From assembly GCA_014773175.1 (NCBI GenBank), contig VXCM01001345.1:54272-118271 (forward strand): a DNA stretch of 64,000 bases, read 5' to 3'. A program made the position numbers and the translations under genes. This document shows, piece after piece, positions 61,745 to 64,000 of the stretch (positions are counted from its first letter, which is position 1; each line of letters begins with the position of its first letter). Under the pieces are notes generated by a model. The model searched no databases. It was not told the origin of the DNA and saw only the letters and a list, made by a program, of their open reading frames with translations. The DNA is from Lucifuga dentata. Lineage: Eukaryota; Chordata; Actinopteri; Ophidiiformes; Bythitidae.

Positions 61745-63625
61745 GTGAGTGTTCTCAGACAAATTCTAACACACACACTCAGGCTGCAGGCAGATATACA
61801 CACTTTGTGCACATGCCATGAGGTTAGAAAGAAATTCCAACTCATTTTACTCATTTGCACACACAAATGCAGTCACATGCACATGCACACATCCAAACAT
61901 GACCTAATCACAGGATCATTAGCCTGGCACATTTCCTCAGTCATGCTGACTGATCTAATGATTCAATTTGATACAGACAGTGTGATTTGATTTTGGTCTT
62001 GCTGTTTGGGTTTGTTTGGATTGGTTTGTTGATGAGGTGAGACAGAGGTTTAAAAGACCTCAGAATTGATTTATTAACTCAGAGTCTAAGTTACACTGAT
62101 GAACATCAATTTAAATTATTTATATGCCTCTACTACAAGCTAAGACATTTGTGTTAACATAGATCTATGAAAAACAGACAACAGACTGTTCCCTCAGTGT
62201 GAGAAGCATACTAATCAAGCTTGAAGGTTGAAAATGTTTATTCCCAGTCACAATGAAAAATTTCAGCTGTCATTCTTTCTAATATAATCTAACTACAAAT
62301 ACATTTATTAGAAAAATGTAATATTTGGACACATCTGTTGTGGGCCCATAAACCACATCAAAGTCACCATCATCGTTGTATTATCACCCCTTCTTTTTTT
62401 GTTGTCTTTTGTTTTTTGTTTTTTTTTTCCCTTATTTGTCCAGTATTCCGATGGTTATGAATGCCTTAGTTTTATAGCTCAGTGCTAAAATTTGTTATTG
62501 ACTGCATATCTCAAACAGTTCTGAAGGACAAACAGCAAAAGAGGAGCAACTGCACCAAAAAAAGCCACTCAGAAATTCCAACAGGAGGAATGAGATCATT
62601 CTCAATGTCAGAAAAGCAGGCGATTTATTAAAACATCATGGGAGCTTAGCTGAACCCATGGTTATTGGTTTTCTAATGGAACAGTCTGTTAATCCTCTCA
62701 GTCTCACTCTCCACTCTCTTCCATAAAGACATTTCATTGAGTTAGTGCCTCGATTTTTACAAATTGCTCTCAGCTTTGCAGTGACACTTTCGATTTTGAG
62801 AGAGACGAACATTTGCATTTTTCTCTCGCTCCCTATGCTAAGATAATAGCTTGGCAGCTGAGCTGGTAGCTGGCTTGGCATGAGGCAGCAAGTTAGTGTA
62901 TGCATATGTGTGTGTGCCAGGGTTAATGCGTGCATCCAGCGTTTGTGTGTTTATGTTCACGTTCCTTCCTGGATACCCACACTGTTCTTGTTCCAGTGTG
63001 TATTAGCATATATGGATTTTGAAAAAGAGTGTTTGTGTGTGCATATGTTTGCGTATGCTATTTCTTTCTATGTGCTACAGGCTGCACTTAGCCTAACTGA
63101 CCCTGACAGAGCTGTGAGATGCACAGCAAAAGCATCAGTGCTCCCCGCGCAGCTCCTCTCATGATACTCTTTACTGAGTGTGTGAACAAAATACTTTATT
63201 TCCTGCCTCTGAGAGTAAGGATGGAGAAAAGGAGGTTTTAGGAACATACACATAAGTTATCTGGGTATATATGGGGCTACTATTAACTCCTAACATCTTA
63301 GCATTACAAAATACTGACACAGCAAGTCTGCTGACAGGCACAGCCAAATACACAAAGTCAACAACACTAACATGACAAAAATACAAAATAGACGGTTGCT
63401 TGAGAGGTTGCTTGATTGCTTGAGAGGATACATTTTCCTGCTTTTAATTTAGCAGTGCCTTTCAGTGTGTATTCAAATAGAGCAGAGATACAGAGCTCAG
63501 AGCTCCTGATGCACTGTACCGTGCCTCTAGCTCTCCACAATAATCAAAACCTTTAACCTGTGGAGAAAAATGACCCTGAGCACTCACAGCCAGCTTTAGG
63601 GGTCACACTGATCCCTTCACAATGG

Positions 63626-63674
<49 letters not shown>

Positions 63675-64000
63675 CTTAGAAACAACTACAATGATGAGCT
63701 ATATTCATCTATTCCTCATAAAGTAATTGTTACAGACACACGTTTCCCACACCCTTATTTACTCCTATTTTCCACACACTTAGCAATAAATAAGGTAAAT
63801 AAAGTAAAGTTTATACTGTATGTTATCGTTTTAGCTTTTTCAAGTTAACACACTATTTGGATTATTATCTGTATTCTGCTGTAAAATGCAGCAGAAGGAG
63901 AGTACTTGGGGTGTCATCTGGAAGGAAAGTAGAGAAGGAGATGTGGTGGTGGAATGAGGAAGTGCAGGAGTGTATACAGAGAAAGAGGTTAGCTAAGAAG
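61745..64000 (+). other. clmp: clmp intron 3, 5' part (runs off the window)
   Basis: It begins with GTGAGT at 61745. The stretch to the end contains no exon resembling the C2 Ig domain on the plus strand. It contains a long TG repeat at 63629-63673. Otherwise I see nothing recognisable. Confidence 0.8.
63629..63673. repeat. (TG)n microsatellite
   Basis: About 22 uninterrupted TG units. Confidence 0.9.

Larger units (their letters stand above)
5309..64000 (+). other. clmp: clmp gene, 5' part (runs off the right edge)
   Basis: The span of the gene as seen: coding exons at 5309-5339, 57560-57711 and 61543-61744, total 385 coding nt, 128 complete codons and one base of the next. The visible product is a signal peptide (1-20) plus one complete V-type Ig domain (about 24-128) with the canonical Cys36-Cys110 pair, Trp50 and the D-x-G-x-Y-x-C motif at 104-110. 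CLMP proteins are about 370 residues with V and C2 Ig domains, one transmembrane helix and a cytoplasmic tail, so roughly one third is present. Only 0.6 percent of the window is coding. No neighbouring gene is visible upstream. Confidence 0.93.

Noticed and set aside
1..64000. tRNA genes, tRNA-derived SINEs with A and B boxes, CRISPR arrays
   Set aside because: Scanning by eye for GGTTCGAATCC-type B boxes and regularly spaced direct repeats gave nothing; the only direct repeats are microsatellites, short tandem repeats and assembly duplications.

Overview
The window looks like teleost fish nuclear DNA. It is AT-rich and non-coding over almost all its length. It is studded with CA/TG, GA/CT and ATT microsatellites, contains dispersed short DNA-transposon families typical of ray-finned fish, and has vertebrate-type splice signals. 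I see no prokaryotic genes, CRISPR arrays, rRNAs or recognisable tRNAs. The exact species cannot be read from the sequence.

The one real gene I can support is the 5' part of a plus-strand immunoglobulin-superfamily adhesion gene, clmp (CXADR-like membrane protein, also known as ASAM/ACAM). Three coding exons are visible: exon 1 (5309-5339, start codon and first ten codons), exon 2 (57560-57711, rest of the signal peptide and first half of the V-type Ig domain) and exon 3 (61543-61744, second half of the V domain). Splice phases fit exactly (1, 0, 1) and give 128 complete codons. The C2 Ig domain, transmembrane segment and cytoplasmic tail lie beyond the right edge. Intron 1 is about 52.2 kb and fills most of the window; intron 2 is 3.8 kb.

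Layout: 1 to about 4.8 kb is upstream flank with a retroposon tail, simple repeats and a long hairpin. About 4.87-5.31 kb is a GC-richer promoter and leader region with a chain of four upstream ORFs. 5.34-57.56 kb is intron 1. It holds a TTAA-flanked inverted-repeat element family (four copies window-wide; three in intron 1, one in intron 2), a PIF/Harbinger-like element with TTA duplications, a pogo/Tigger-like element with TA duplications, at least three other repeat families, and a 90-bp in-frame candidate cassette exon at 52500-52589. 57.7-61.5 kb is intron 2, with a TTAA-element copy and a 17-bp hairpin; 61.7-64 kb is the start of intron 3.

The assembly carries 22 single-N joins. Seven are flanked by exact 60-67 bp direct duplications, best read as unmerged contig overlaps rather than biology; most of the others sit in homopolymers or simple repeats. 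One duplication lies in the clmp promoter region and one inside the Tigger-like element.

I did not find a new multi-gene system. The observations most worth following are the candidate cassette exon, the upstream-ORF chain, the TTAA element family and the set of near-perfect short hairpins.
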